Positions 52,479 to 60,584 of a stretch of DNA of 64,000 nt are shown here, piece after piece. The position numbers and the translations under genes are program-made. Source of the stretch: JAOUEA01 sp963821925 (lineage in GTDB: Bacteria > Actinomycetota > UBA4738 > HRBIN12); contig CAWGFO010000009.1 in the NCBI GenBank assembly GCA_963821925.1, forward strand, positions 570,415 through 634,414. The letters run 5' to 3'. The first letter of the stretch is position 1; every line of letters begins with the position of its first letter. The notes beneath the pieces were generated by a model. It saw only the letters and a list, made by a program, of their open reading frames with translations. It was not told the origin of the DNA and ran no database searches.

Positions 52479-53294
52479 TCAGGCACCCTCTCGCCCTGCC
52501 TCCGACGGACCTCGGCCTGCGTGCGGCGGTTGCGAGGTCAGGCCCGACAGATCGCCCGATTCAAGGATCCGCCCAGCGGCGTCGGCCATGGCGCGGAGCG
52601 CGACCCAGGTCAGGCCGCCTCCGACGCTCACTCGCTGCGCTCCCGCCTCGAAGATGTCCTCCAGCGCAAGATCCGGACGCGCAAGCACGTTGACCGGCCG
52701 CGGGACCGCCTCGCACACGGCACGGATCTCCTGAACGGTCTTGAGCCCGGGGGCGTAGAGCACCTGTGCACCCGCCTCCGCGAATGCCTGGAGTCGAGCG
52801 ATCGTGTCCCGCAGGTCCGGGTTGCCGCGAACATGGTTCTCGGCCCGGGCCGTGAGCATGAAGGGGGATCCAAGAGCGGATGCGGCATCGGCGGCAGCCG
52901 CGATCCGGTCCACCGCGTGCGGCAGATCGTAGATGAAGCCGGTCCGGTCCCAGTCCTCGATCGAACCACCAACCGCGCCCGCTGCAGCCACGGACACGAT
53001 GGCACGGGCCACCGACTCGGGATCGGGGCCGTAGCCATCCTCAAGATCGACCGACACCGGTAGATCCGTGGCCCGCGCCAGCCCACGGGCATGCTCGATC
53101 GCCTCTTCCAGGGTGACCTCGCCGTCGAGGCGCCCGAGAGTGAACGCGAAGCCCGAGCTGGTGGTGGCCAGCGCCTGGAACCCCATCGCCTGAAGGACCC
53201 GGGCGGACCCGGCATCCCACGGGTTGGGGATGAGGAACGGGGGTCCGGCGTGCAGTGCTCTGAACGCTTCTGCCTTCGCGTCCTGCGTCCTCAC
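52479..53294 (-). CDS. Isocitrate lyase/PEP mutase family protein
   Basis: A 271-residue TIM-barrel protein of the isocitrate lyase/phosphoenolpyruvate mutase superfamily. LIPNPWDAGSARVLQAMGFQALATTSSG and the metal-binding SVDLEDGYG are diagnostic, with TARAENH later. The KKCGH-type catalytic loop of true isocitrate lyases is absent, so this is one of the small uncharacterised carboxyphosphonoenolpyruvate phosphonomutase-like proteins. It overlaps the oxidoreductase gene by four bases, giving coupled expression with it. Confidence 0.88.
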   Translation of the reverse strand: MRTQDAKAEAFRALHAGPPFLIPNPWDAGSARVLQAMGFQALATTSSGFAFTLGRLDGEVTLEEAIEHARGLARATDLPVSVDLEDGYGPDPESVARAIVSVAAAGAVGGSIEDWDRTGFIYDLPHAVDRIAAAADAASALGSPFMLTARAENHVRGNPDLRDTIARLQAFAEAGAQVLYAPGLKTVQEIRAVCEAVPRPVNVLARPDLALEDIFEAGAQRVSVGGGLTWVALRAMADAAGRILESGDLSGLTSQPPHAGRGPSEAGREGA

Positions 53295-54226
53295 GGCCGG
53301 ACCTCCAGGACCACCTTGCCGCGCTTCCCCGGAGCCATCACTCGCTGGAACGCCTTCGCAGCGTCGGTAAGCGAGAACATCGAGTCGATCGCCGGACGCA
53401 CGAGCCCGCGATCGACGAGCCTGCTCAGCTCGATCATCTGCTCGCGATCCGGCTCGACGACGAAGTAGATCCCCGCAAGGCCGTGGGGGAGCTCCTCAGC
53501 CACTGAAACCAACCGGCCGTCCGCTCGAAGCACGGAGCCGGATCTGGCAAGCGCGTCGCCGCCCACGGTGTCGAACACGACGTGCACCGGGTCGACGACG
53601 TCCTCGAAGCGTGCACGAGTTCGATCGACGACCTCATGCGCGCCGAAGCTCATCGCCATCTCAACGTCGCCCCCGGTGGCCGTGCCGATCACGTGCGCGC
53701 CGCGCCACCGGGCCAATTGCGTGGCGAGGTGGCCAACTCCGCCGGCGGCCCCATGGATGAGCACCCGCTGACCGGCCTCCAACTCGCCGTGGACGAAGAG
53801 ACCCTGCCAGGCGCTCAGGCCACCCATCGGGAGGGCCGCCGCTTCTGGATGACCGAGCGAAGCCGGCTTCGGCGCGAGCACGGCAGCGGGGACGAGCGCG
53901 TACTCGGCGGCGACCCCTTCACGGTCGAAAGGCGTGAGGGAGTACACGGCCTCACCCACTCCTGGGTCATCCACGTCCGGGCCGACGGCCACCACGACCC
54001 CGGACAGCTCATGGGAGGGGATGGCGGGAAGGCGGTCGAGCGGCCACTCCAGCTCGTCACGAGTGATCGCCGCGGCGTGGACTTGGACGAGCGCCACGCC
54101 CTGCCCGGGTCGGGGGACCTCGACGTCCTCGACGACCAGCTGGCCTGGGCCCCCTGGGGCGTGCAGGCGGGCAGCCTGCATCGTGGGAGGCACGGGATCG
54201 GTGTCGCGCGGTACGCGGAGGGTCAC
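53291..54226 (-). CDS. NADP-dependent quinone oxidoreductase-like protein (MDR family)
   Basis: A 311-residue medium-chain reductase of the zinc-free quinone oxidoreductase branch. The GroES-like domain is N-terminal (PSHELSGVVVAVG), and the Rossmann motif AAGGVGHLATQLA is at about 160. It starts at GTG 54226, six bases after a TAAGGT box; ATG 45 bases further in is an alternative. It is divergent from a MarR-type regulator whose start lies only 48 bp away, a classic arrangement for an electrophile- or phenol-induced reductase. Confidence 0.9.
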   Translation of the reverse strand: MTLRVPRDTDPVPPTMQAARLHAPGGPGQLVVEDVEVPRPGQGVALVQVHAAAITRDELEWPLDRLPAIPSHELSGVVVAVGPDVDDPGVGEAVYSLTPFDREGVAAEYALVPAAVLAPKPASLGHPEAAALPMGGLSAWQGLFVHGELEAGQRVLIHGAAGGVGHLATQLARWRGAHVIGTATGGDVEMAMSFGAHEVVDRTRARFEDVVDPVHVVFDTVGGDALARSGSVLRADGRLVSVAEELPHGLAGIYFVVEPDREQMIELSRLVDRGLVRPAIDSMFSLTDAAKAFQRVMAPGKRGKVVLEVRP

Positions 54227-54232
54227 GAAGGT

Positions 54233-54238
54233 ACCTTA
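54233..54238 (-). promoter_or_regulatory. Leaderless -10 box of the oxidoreductase gene
   Basis: TAAGGT on the minus strand, six bases before GTG 54226. It overlaps a ten-base palindrome AAGGTACCTT (54229-54238) that may be the MarR site. Confidence 0.5.
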
Positions 54239-54262
54239 CTAGAAAGATTCTTCCTGGCAACC

Positions 54263-54268
54263 TATACT
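54263..54268 (+). promoter_or_regulatory. Leaderless -10 box of the MarR gene
   Basis: TATACT, six bases before ATG 54275. Confidence 0.6.
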
Positions 54269-54274
54269 CGTTAC

Positions 54275-54841
54275 ATGCGAACGGGGACACGCGACCACAT
54301 CGACGGGATCCTGGCGCAATGGCACCGTGAGCAGCCCGATCTGGACGTCGCCCCCCTGGCGATCGTGGGGCGACTGTTCCGGGCGACGGCGCTGGCCGAT
54401 GCGGCCCTCGCTCCCCCACTCGGTGCGCTCGGTCTGCAATCCGGGTGGACCGACCTGCTCGCTGCGCTCCGGCGGGCCGGCCGACCGTACGAACTCAATC
54501 CGACCGCCCTCATGCGCGCGACGCTGCTGAGTTCAGGCGGCATCACGAAACGACTGGACAGGATGGCCGAGGCTGGCCTGGTGCAGCGCAGACCCGACCC
54601 GAGCGATCGCCGAGGCACGCTCGTTCGGCTGACGAGAAAGGGCAAGGCGGTCATCGACAGGGCTATGAAGATCCACCTGGCGAATCAGGAGCATCTGCTT
54701 CGAGCGCTCTCACCGGCCGAGCGCCGATCGCTAGAGGGTTTCCTTCGAACACTGCTGATGGACCTCGACACCCAAGACCACGCTCGAGTTCGTGGCCTGC
54801 GAGTTGATGACGAAGCGGGCGAATCCGCTCAAGAACCCTAA
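54275..54841 (+). CDS. MarR family transcriptional regulator
   Basis: A 188-residue regulator. The winged helix is typical: NPTALMRATLLSSGGITKRLDRMAEAGLVQRRPDPSDRRGTLVRLT covers about residues 73-118. Dimerisation helices flank it. The start ATG 54275 fits the TATACT box. It is divergent from the quinone oxidoreductase/PEP-mutase operon and probably represses it and itself. Confidence 0.92.
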   Translation: MRTGTRDHIDGILAQWHREQPDLDVAPLAIVGRLFRATALADAALAPPLGALGLQSGWTDLLAALRRAGRPYELNPTALMRATLLSSGGITKRLDRMAEAGLVQRRPDPSDRRGTLVRLTRKGKAVIDRAMKIHLANQEHLLRALSPAERRSLEGFLRTLLMDLDTQDHARVRGLRVDDEAGESAQEP

Positions 54842-55068
54842 GGGGAGCTCATGCCTGAACGCTCCCCGATGTCGGTCGGCTGAGTTCCCGGTCGACGTTT
54901 ACCTGTCGCTGGAGGGCGGCATAAGTGACGGAACGGTGCTGTGGATCACAGGGATCGTGGTTGGCGGGGTCTCCGTATTCCTCTCCATGAGCGTGCGGGC
55001 ACGAGCGCGCGTACGGTATCGATGCCGGGCAGGCCGTCCAGGTCTCCCCTGTGAGGGGGCGGTGCGCG

Positions 55069-56202
55069 ATGCGTAAGGTCTCGTGGTTCCTCACGATGGT
55101 GCTCCTGGTGGTTGCGTCCGCGCCCGCTTCGGCGGGGAGCGGCGACGCGCCACCGGGTCGCTGGCCCGTGTGCGCGGAGTGGCGCCAGGTCGGCTCGACC
55201 GACTTCTCCCATCCGCGCGACGTGGCGGTGGTGTCACCGACCGAGGCGTGGGCACTCAAGGTGGGTGGCGGCGACCTGTTCTATCGGTCCGAAGTGCTGC
55301 ACTGGACGGGGCGCGCTTGGCAGGTCGAGCCCTTCCCGACGCCGTCCGGTGATCCGCTGGGCGTGGAACTCAACGCGATCGCCGTGGTGTCCTCAGACGA
55401 GGTGTGGGTGGTCGGCGAGACGTACGACCCCGACATGCAGGGCGCTCGGCCGCTGTCCGCGCGCTGGGACGGCGAGCGCTGGCGCCTCGTGCCGATCGGG
55501 CTCCCCCATCTTCACGTCGGTTTGAACGGTGTGGCCGTCGTGCCCGGCACATCGGAACTGATCGCCGTCGGGTCGCTCTCCTATGGAGCCCTCTACGGGG
55601 CGAAACGACACACCGTCGTCCTCCGATGGCTCGGGGATCGGTGGGTCAAGGTCGCCAGTCCGAAGATCGGCAGGCGTAGCGGCTTCTCGGACGTGGTGGC
55701 CGTGGGGTCGGCCGCCTACATGGTGGGGGCGTTCCTCCCCACGGCCGAGGCAGGCACCGAGCACGTGCTCGCGGCGCGCCTGGTGAACGAACGCTGGACG
55801 GTGTTCCGGGGAGGCCCCGGCAGCCTCGAGGCCGTCGACGCGTTCAGCCCCGACCTGGTGTGGGCGGTCGGCCCCGGCAAGGACGTCTCGCCGCAGCGGG
55901 GGGTCATCATGCGGTGGAGCGGGGGCACCTGGACGACGGTCAGGCGCCTCGGCGGCGGCTCGGCGCTGCTCGACATCACGGTGGCCTCGCCGACGGACAC
56001 GTGGGCCGTCGGATACCGAGGCGGGCCGTACCCCGGCCACACGCTGGTGATGCGACGGCATGGCTCCACGTGGCGTCACTCGCCCTTCCCCGACAGCGCG
56101 GGATGGATCACCGCGATCGACGGCACGCCGCACAACCTCTGGACGTTCCGGCAGTACGTGGTCATCGACAGCGCGCGCTCGCGCTCGTACCACCGCTGCT
56201 GA
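55069..56202 (+). CDS. Secreted repeat protein, beta-propeller-like, unknown function (copy A)
   Basis: A 377-residue exported protein. The signal peptide is residues 1-22 (RKVSWFLTMVLLVVASAP). The mature part repeats a motif of the form DVxVxSPTExWAVG followed by a Trp-rich strand (ARWDGERWRLVPIG), five to six times, as in photosynthesis-stability-factor or glutamine-cyclotransferase-like propellers. It ends GTPHNLWTFRQYV, then a short tail to YHRC. The next gene is a paralogue with the same ending. No catalytic residues are evident. The 227 bp upstream hold nothing recognised. Confidence 0.72.
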   Translation: MRKVSWFLTMVLLVVASAPASAGSGDAPPGRWPVCAEWRQVGSTDFSHPRDVAVVSPTEAWALKVGGGDLFYRSEVLHWTGRAWQVEPFPTPSGDPLGVELNAIAVVSSDEVWVVGETYDPDMQGARPLSARWDGERWRLVPIGLPHLHVGLNGVAVVPGTSELIAVGSLSYGALYGAKRHTVVLRWLGDRWVKVASPKIGRRSGFSDVVAVGSAAYMVGAFLPTAEAGTEHVLAARLVNERWTVFRGGPGSLEAVDAFSPDLVWAVGPGKDVSPQRGVIMRWSGGTWTTVRRLGGGSALLDITVASPTDTWAVGYRGGPYPGHTLVMRRHGSTWRHSPFPDSAGWITAIDGTPHNLWTFRQYVVIDSARSRSYHRC

Positions 56203-56292
56203 CCGGGTCCTTCGATCCGCGCTGGTGTCGGACCCCGGATCTTCCTCCAACGGCGCATGATGGGTGGAGACGGCGGAGAGGGGCGGTTCGTC

Positions 56293-57417
56293 ATGCGTCG
56301 GATCTCGTTGGTGCTCACGATCGTGCTGCTCGCGACCTCGGGGGCCGCACCGGCCTCGTCCGGCAGGCGCGGCACCGAGCCGTCCCGCAGGTGGCCGGTG
56401 TGCGGCGGATGGCGTGAGGTGGCGCCGCCGCACGGCGGCGCGCTCGGGAGCGTCCAGGGTGTCGCGGTGATCTCGCCGTACGAGGCCTGGGTCGTCACCG
56501 ACTACGCGGTCGCGGGTGCGCACGAGTCGCACGTCTACCGTTGGGGCGGCGTGCGTTGGTCCGAGGTCGCGTTCCCGACGCCGCGGCACCTGGGTGACTA
56601 TCCCTACTGGGAGCTCAGAGCGATCGAGGCGGTCGGACCGAACGAGGTGTGGGCCGTGGGCTACCGAGGCTCGGACCCGACCCACCCGATCAGCGCTCGC
56701 TGGGACGGGACGCGCTGGCGGCTGATACCGATCGGCATCCCGAACCTGCGCGGCAGCCTCGACGGACTGGCCGTCGTTCCGGGGACCTCGGAGCTCTGGG
56801 CGGTCGGATCGGCTGGGGATCGCCTGCTCGCGCTCCGTTGGGATGGCCGCGCGTGGCACAGAACCCCGACGCCTCGTCTCGGCGCCTACTCGATGTACAC
56901 CGATGTGGTGACGACCTCGGGAGGCGCCACGTGGGCGGTCGGGGTCACCCTCGAGGGCGAGGGTCGGATGCTCCTGTCCAGGTGGACCGGGCACGGATGG
57001 ACGCTTCGACCCGGACCGCCGGGTCAGTTGACCGGGATCGACGGGCTCACCGCCGACTCGCTCTGGGCGGTCGGGTGGAACCAGCCCAGTGGGTCGGGTC
57101 GCTCGCGCGGCATCATCATGCGACGGGACGCCCACGGCTGGCGGGTCGCCCGGCGCTTCGACCGGGTCGAGGGGCTCAACGGGATCGAGGTCGCGTCGCC
57201 GACGGATGCATGGGCGGTGGGGGAATCCTTCGTGCAGGCCACCCGATCGTCGCGCCCATTCATCCTCCGGCGCCACGGGGGTCGTTGGCGGATCGACTGG
57301 GCGCCGGATCACATCAAGGGAGGGCTCGCTGCGATCGGAGGCACCCCGCACAACCTGTGGACGTTCCTTTGGCCTTCGGGTCAACTCGGCTCGTTCGTCC
57401 CGTACCACCGCTGCTGA
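56293..57417 (+). CDS. Secreted repeat protein, beta-propeller-like, unknown function (copy B)
   Basis: A 374-residue paralogue of the preceding gene: signal peptide (MRRISLVLTIVLLATSGAAP), RWPVCGGWREV start of the mature part, repeated VxSPTDAWAVG blocks, ARWDGTRWRLIPIGIPNLRGS (near-identical to copy A at this point) and the ending GTPHNLWTF ... PYHRC. A start at ATG 56293 is preferred, since it begins the signal peptide directly. The tandem pair suggests recent duplication and perhaps a role in surface recognition; this is inference. Confidence 0.72.
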   Translation: MRRISLVLTIVLLATSGAAPASSGRRGTEPSRRWPVCGGWREVAPPHGGALGSVQGVAVISPYEAWVVTDYAVAGAHESHVYRWGGVRWSEVAFPTPRHLGDYPYWELRAIEAVGPNEVWAVGYRGSDPTHPISARWDGTRWRLIPIGIPNLRGSLDGLAVVPGTSELWAVGSAGDRLLALRWDGRAWHRTPTPRLGAYSMYTDVVTTSGGATWAVGVTLEGEGRMLLSRWTGHGWTLRPGPPGQLTGIDGLTADSLWAVGWNQPSGSGRSRGIIMRRDAHGWRVARRFDRVEGLNGIEVASPTDAWAVGESFVQATRSSRPFILRRHGGRWRIDWAPDHIKGGLAAIGGTPHNLWTFLWPSGQLGSFVPYHRC

Positions 57418-57529
57418 CGACGCGGTTCCGACGTCGTGCCTGCGTCGACCGGCGCGCGCTGCGCTCGTGCGCGCTACGCTCCAACGCGATCGGCGACCCT
57501 CCATGGGCGACGATGCGAGGAGGAGCATC

Positions 57530-58993
57530 ATGGTGGCACCTGATGAGGCTGCGACCGTCCTCACGTTCCTGCGCGAGACGCTCCCCACCGATGAGCTGGA
57601 CGAACCACAGCTCCTCGAGTTGGCCGCGTCCGCGCACGTGGAGCGGTTCCCGACCGGAGAGACGATCCTCCACCAGGGCGGCGAGCCCGCCGGCTACCTC
57701 TACCTGATCCGCTCAGGACACGTCGAGATCCGCGTCGACGGGCAGCTCATCGATCTGCCGGGCGCCGGTGAGCTCTTCGGCGAGCTCTCGCTGCTCGCCG
57801 GATCCGCGCCGACGGCGACGGTTCGCTCGAGCGAGGAGGTCGAGTGTCTTCTGCTCGATCGGGCCGCAGCGACGAGCGTGCTGGGGACGGCGGGTGGGAT
57901 CTCGTTCGTGCAGGCGAGCCTTCGACGGGGGCTGTCGCAATCGCTCGATACCGACGGCCGATCATCGATCCAGGCGATCGACGACGCCGACGACGAGACG
58001 AGCGCGGTGGCCGCGGCGCGGGAGTTGCCGTCCGGCGTGCGTGCGCTCGTCGCGGGTGGAGCGGACGCGACGAAGGTGGGACGCGTGGTCGGGTCGTCGA
58101 TCGATGCCTTGACGCGACGCCTGCTGACCTTCGCGGCCGCCGACCTCGGCGAGGCGCCCGTGCCCTGGGCATGGCTGGCGCTCGGGAGCGAAGCGCGACT
58201 CGAGCAGGCGCTCCACACGGACCAGGACCACGCCCTCGCGTACGACCCGGGCGACCGCGTACCCGAGGAGTTCGATCCGTACTTCGCGGCGATCGCCGAG
58301 CGCGTCACCGCAGGGCTCGAGTCGGCGGGGATCCCGCGCTGCGACGGTGACGCGATGGCCATCCACCCCGGGCTCCGACGGTCGATGGACTCGTGGGCCG
58401 AGGCGTACCGGACGTGGATGGCGGATCCGAGCATGGACGGGAGCATCCTGTCGTCGATCGCGTTCGACTTCCGGCAGGTGGCAGGACCGCTCGACGTGGA
58501 ACCGACCCTGCACGGCGTGATGGCGACCGCGCCACGAGCCTATCCACAGTTCCTCCGCCATCTCACACGGCGCGCGCTCGATCGCAAGCCGCCGACGGGG
58601 TTCATGCGCAACTTCGTCGTGGAATCCAAGGGTGAGCACGCGGGGCGACTCGACATCAAACGCGGCGGCGTCGCGATCATCGCGAACATCGCGAGGGCCT
58701 ACGCGATCGCCGGCGCCAGGCCTGAGAAGGGAACGCTGGACAGGCTCCGCGCCGCGGAGGCCGCGGGGCAGATGGATGCCGAGCGCCGGCAGGCTCTCGA
58801 GGAGGCGTTCCGGCTCCTCTGGCAGATCCGACTCCAACATCAGGTGCGCCAGGTCGAGCGGGACGAGACACCCGATGACTTCGTCGACCCCGCGCATCTC
58901 GGCCCGATCAGTCGCATCGGGCTGAAGGAGGCGTTCCGGATCGTCGGGCAGGAGCAGCAGATGCTTGCGTCCGACCTCGGCGTCGATCTCTGA
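57530..58993 (+). CDS. Cyclic nucleotide-binding and DUF294 nucleotidyltransferase-like protein
   Basis: A 487-residue protein. Residues 20-130 form a cNMP-binding barrel (GETILHQGGEPAGYLYLIRSG and the phosphate-cassette region GELFGELSLLAGSAPTATV). The rest is a DUF294-type putative nucleotidyltransferase with LALGSEARLEQALHTDQDHAL, i.e. the G-S-x-x-R and DQDxA metal-site pattern, plus a helical C-terminal substrate-binding domain. ATG 57530 has GAGGAGG upstream. Such proteins are thought to modify a partner in response to cyclic nucleotide; the target is unknown. No CBS domain is seen, unlike many relatives. Confidence 0.85.
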   Translation: MVAPDEAATVLTFLRETLPTDELDEPQLLELAASAHVERFPTGETILHQGGEPAGYLYLIRSGHVEIRVDGQLIDLPGAGELFGELSLLAGSAPTATVRSSEEVECLLLDRAAATSVLGTAGGISFVQASLRRGLSQSLDTDGRSSIQAIDDADDETSAVAAARELPSGVRALVAGGADATKVGRVVGSSIDALTRRLLTFAAADLGEAPVPWAWLALGSEARLEQALHTDQDHALAYDPGDRVPEEFDPYFAAIAERVTAGLESAGIPRCDGDAMAIHPGLRRSMDSWAEAYRTWMADPSMDGSILSSIAFDFRQVAGPLDVEPTLHGVMATAPRAYPQFLRHLTRRALDRKPPTGFMRNFVVESKGEHAGRLDIKRGGVAIIANIARAYAIAGARPEKGTLDRLRAAEAAGQMDAERRQALEEAFRLLWQIRLQHQVRQVERDETPDDFVDPAHLGPISRIGLKEAFRIVGQEQQMLASDLGVDL

Positions 58994-59006
58994 GCCGACG
59001 CCGGTG

Positions 59007-59012
59007 TACGGT
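59007..59012 (+). promoter_or_regulatory. Leaderless -10 box
   Basis: TACGGT, six bases before GTG 59019. It supports a separate short gene here. Confidence 0.45.
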
Positions 59013-59018
59013 AGCGAG

Positions 59019-59210
59019 GTGGCGATGCCGTCTTCCGTGAAAGATGCTGCATGGGCGCTGGTCCTGGCGCTCGGCTTCGTATTGATCATCTCGGGGATCG
59101 CAGACGCGTACCCGCATCTGGGCAGCGTTCGGACCTCGGACTTCGCGGTCCTCGGGGGCTTGCTGCTCGTGCTGGGCGACGCCGTCGCCGTCAGCAACGG
59201 CACCTGGTGA
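59019..59210 (+). CDS. Small two-helix membrane protein
   Basis: A 63-residue protein with two hydrophobic helices, about 12-30 (WALVLALGFVLIISGIA) and 41-57 (FAVLGGLLLVLGDAVAV). It resembles other tiny actinobacterial membrane proteins with no known role. It is distinct from the preceding gene, having its own -10 box. Confidence 0.5.
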   Translation: MAMPSSVKDAAWALVLALGFVLIISGIADAYPHLGSVRTSDFAVLGGLLLVLGDAVAVSNGTW

Positions 59211-59372
59211 TCCTCGCACCGCTCCCCAGAGCGCCGTCGAGACCCGGCCACGCAGGGCCCTTCGGCATCCCGACGACCTACGCCCAGGGCGGAAGGTGTC
59301 GGTAGGGCACGGCCGCGGACTACCGGGTGGGACGACCACTCCATCCGCCGCCAGCTGCCGAGGGGAGGAACC

Positions 59373-59771
59373 ATGATCGGTTGGATCGGCGACATAGAGA
59401 GACTGACAGAGGAGAACACGAACTTCAGGACCGTGGCGTTCACCGGCAAGCACGAGCAGCTCACCTTGATGCGTCTCGCCCCCGGCGAGGACATCGGGCG
59501 CGAGATGCACCCTGACGTCGACCAGTTCCTGCGCATCGAGACCGGACGCGGCAGCGTGGAGTTCGGCACCGCGGAGGACCATGTCGACGAGACGTACGAG
59601 GTCGAGGACGGGTGGGCGATCATCGTGCCGTCCGGTGTCTGGCACAACGTGATCAACATCGGCGACGAGGAACTGAAGCTCTACTCGCTGTACGCGCCGC
59701 CGCAGCATGCCGACGGCACGGTGCATCGGACCAAGCGGGAGGCGGAGCTCGCCGAGGCGTTCGCCCGGTAG
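59373..59771 (+). CDS. Cupin domain protein
   Basis: A 132-residue single-domain cupin. LMRLAPGEDIGREMHPDVDQFLRIETGRG gives the first cupin motif with metal-ligand His46 and a Gln in place of the usual second His. IVPSGVWHNVIN gives the second motif with His. Small cupins of this sort include mannose-6-phosphate isomerase-like proteins; the substrate is unknown. It is followed by a convergent GyrI-like gene. Confidence 0.88.
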   Translation: MIGWIGDIERLTEENTNFRTVAFTGKHEQLTLMRLAPGEDIGREMHPDVDQFLRIETGRGSVEFGTAEDHVDETYEVEDGWAIIVPSGVWHNVINIGDEELKLYSLYAPPQHADGTVHRTKREAELAEAFAR

Positions 59772-59783
59772 GCGTTCAGTAGC

Positions 59784-60242
59784 TCACTCGACCGGGAACT
59801 CGATCTCGGTTTCCGCACGATCCATGCCAACCTGGCCCGGGTCGTTCAGGTAGTGCTCCCGGGGCGGGCCGACGATCCTGCGGCCGTGTGCGTCGATCCA
59901 CGTGGTCAGCGCCTCGTAGGCAGGCTGGGTCGCGTCATACGCGCCCGTGTGCACGGTCGCGACCATCGTGCCGCCGGGCAACGCCACCACCTCGATGCCG
60001 TCAGGTGGGTCGAACCGGGAAGCGACCGGCATGAACACCTCGATGTCCGCGAGGTCCGGTTCCCGCATCTCGTGCATCACGATGCCGGGCATACCGTCGC
60101 CGTAGCCGATCGGTCCCACGCACGCCATCAACCGCCGGAACGCATCGGGGATCACCTCGCCGATGGCCGCCGGTCGGATCCGTGTGCGGATGGACGCCAC
60201 CAACTCGTCGGGCTCCTCCTTGAGCATCACGTCGTACGGCAT
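59784..60242 (-). CDS. GyrI-like/AraC effector-binding domain protein
   Basis: A 152-residue stand-alone effector-binding domain: PYDVMLKEEPDELVASIRTRI at the start, a central EVFMPVASRF and the late GGTMVATVHTGAYDATQPAYEALTTWI are typical of GyrI/SbmC-like ligand-binding proteins. ATG 60242 has a very strong GGAAGGAGGAGG ribosome site. The frame stays open to a second candidate start at 60425 (also with a good ribosome site), which would add 61 residues of no known family. Confidence 0.75.
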   Translation of the reverse strand: MPYDVMLKEEPDELVASIRTRIRPAAIGEVIPDAFRRLMACVGPIGYGDGMPGIVMHEMREPDLADIEVFMPVASRFDPPDGIEVVALPGGTMVATVHTGAYDATQPAYEALTTWIDAHGRRIVGPPREHYLNDPGQVGMDRAETEIEFPVE

Positions 60243-60584
60243 GGCCTCCTCCTTCCGCTGGAACCGGAGCACCTCGACGACGACTCGTTCCGTGCGCGCG
60301 AGTGCCTCGGAACGGGTGCGGATCCCGAGGAGCAACTTGTGCGCCGGAAGAGCCGGCGCCGTGATGAAGCGAGGCGCCCCGACGATCAGGTCGATCGACT
60401 GATGTGCGAGTTCGCGCATGGGCATGTTCGACCCCCCTCGTCCGTTGCCGACGGAGACAGCATCCGTCCATCGCAGCGATCGGAAAGGGGCCGGACGTCT
60501 CGTGTCGTGAAGGCCGAAGTTCCTCCGCCTCCCCAGACCTCGTCCTTCGTGCCTACGATGGTCGCCCGGTTCGAGGAGCATCGC
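60243..60584. other. Interval with no certain gene
   Basis: The minus-strand frame upstream of the GyrI-like gene remains open to 60425 and may be its N-terminal extension. The rest, up to the DppB start, holds no tRNA, repeat or clear promoter that I can see. Confidence 0.4.

Noticed and set aside
54842..55068. A short plus-strand open frame before the first secreted repeat protein
   Set aside because: It overlaps the MarR 3' end in another frame, lacks a ribosome site and has no family features.
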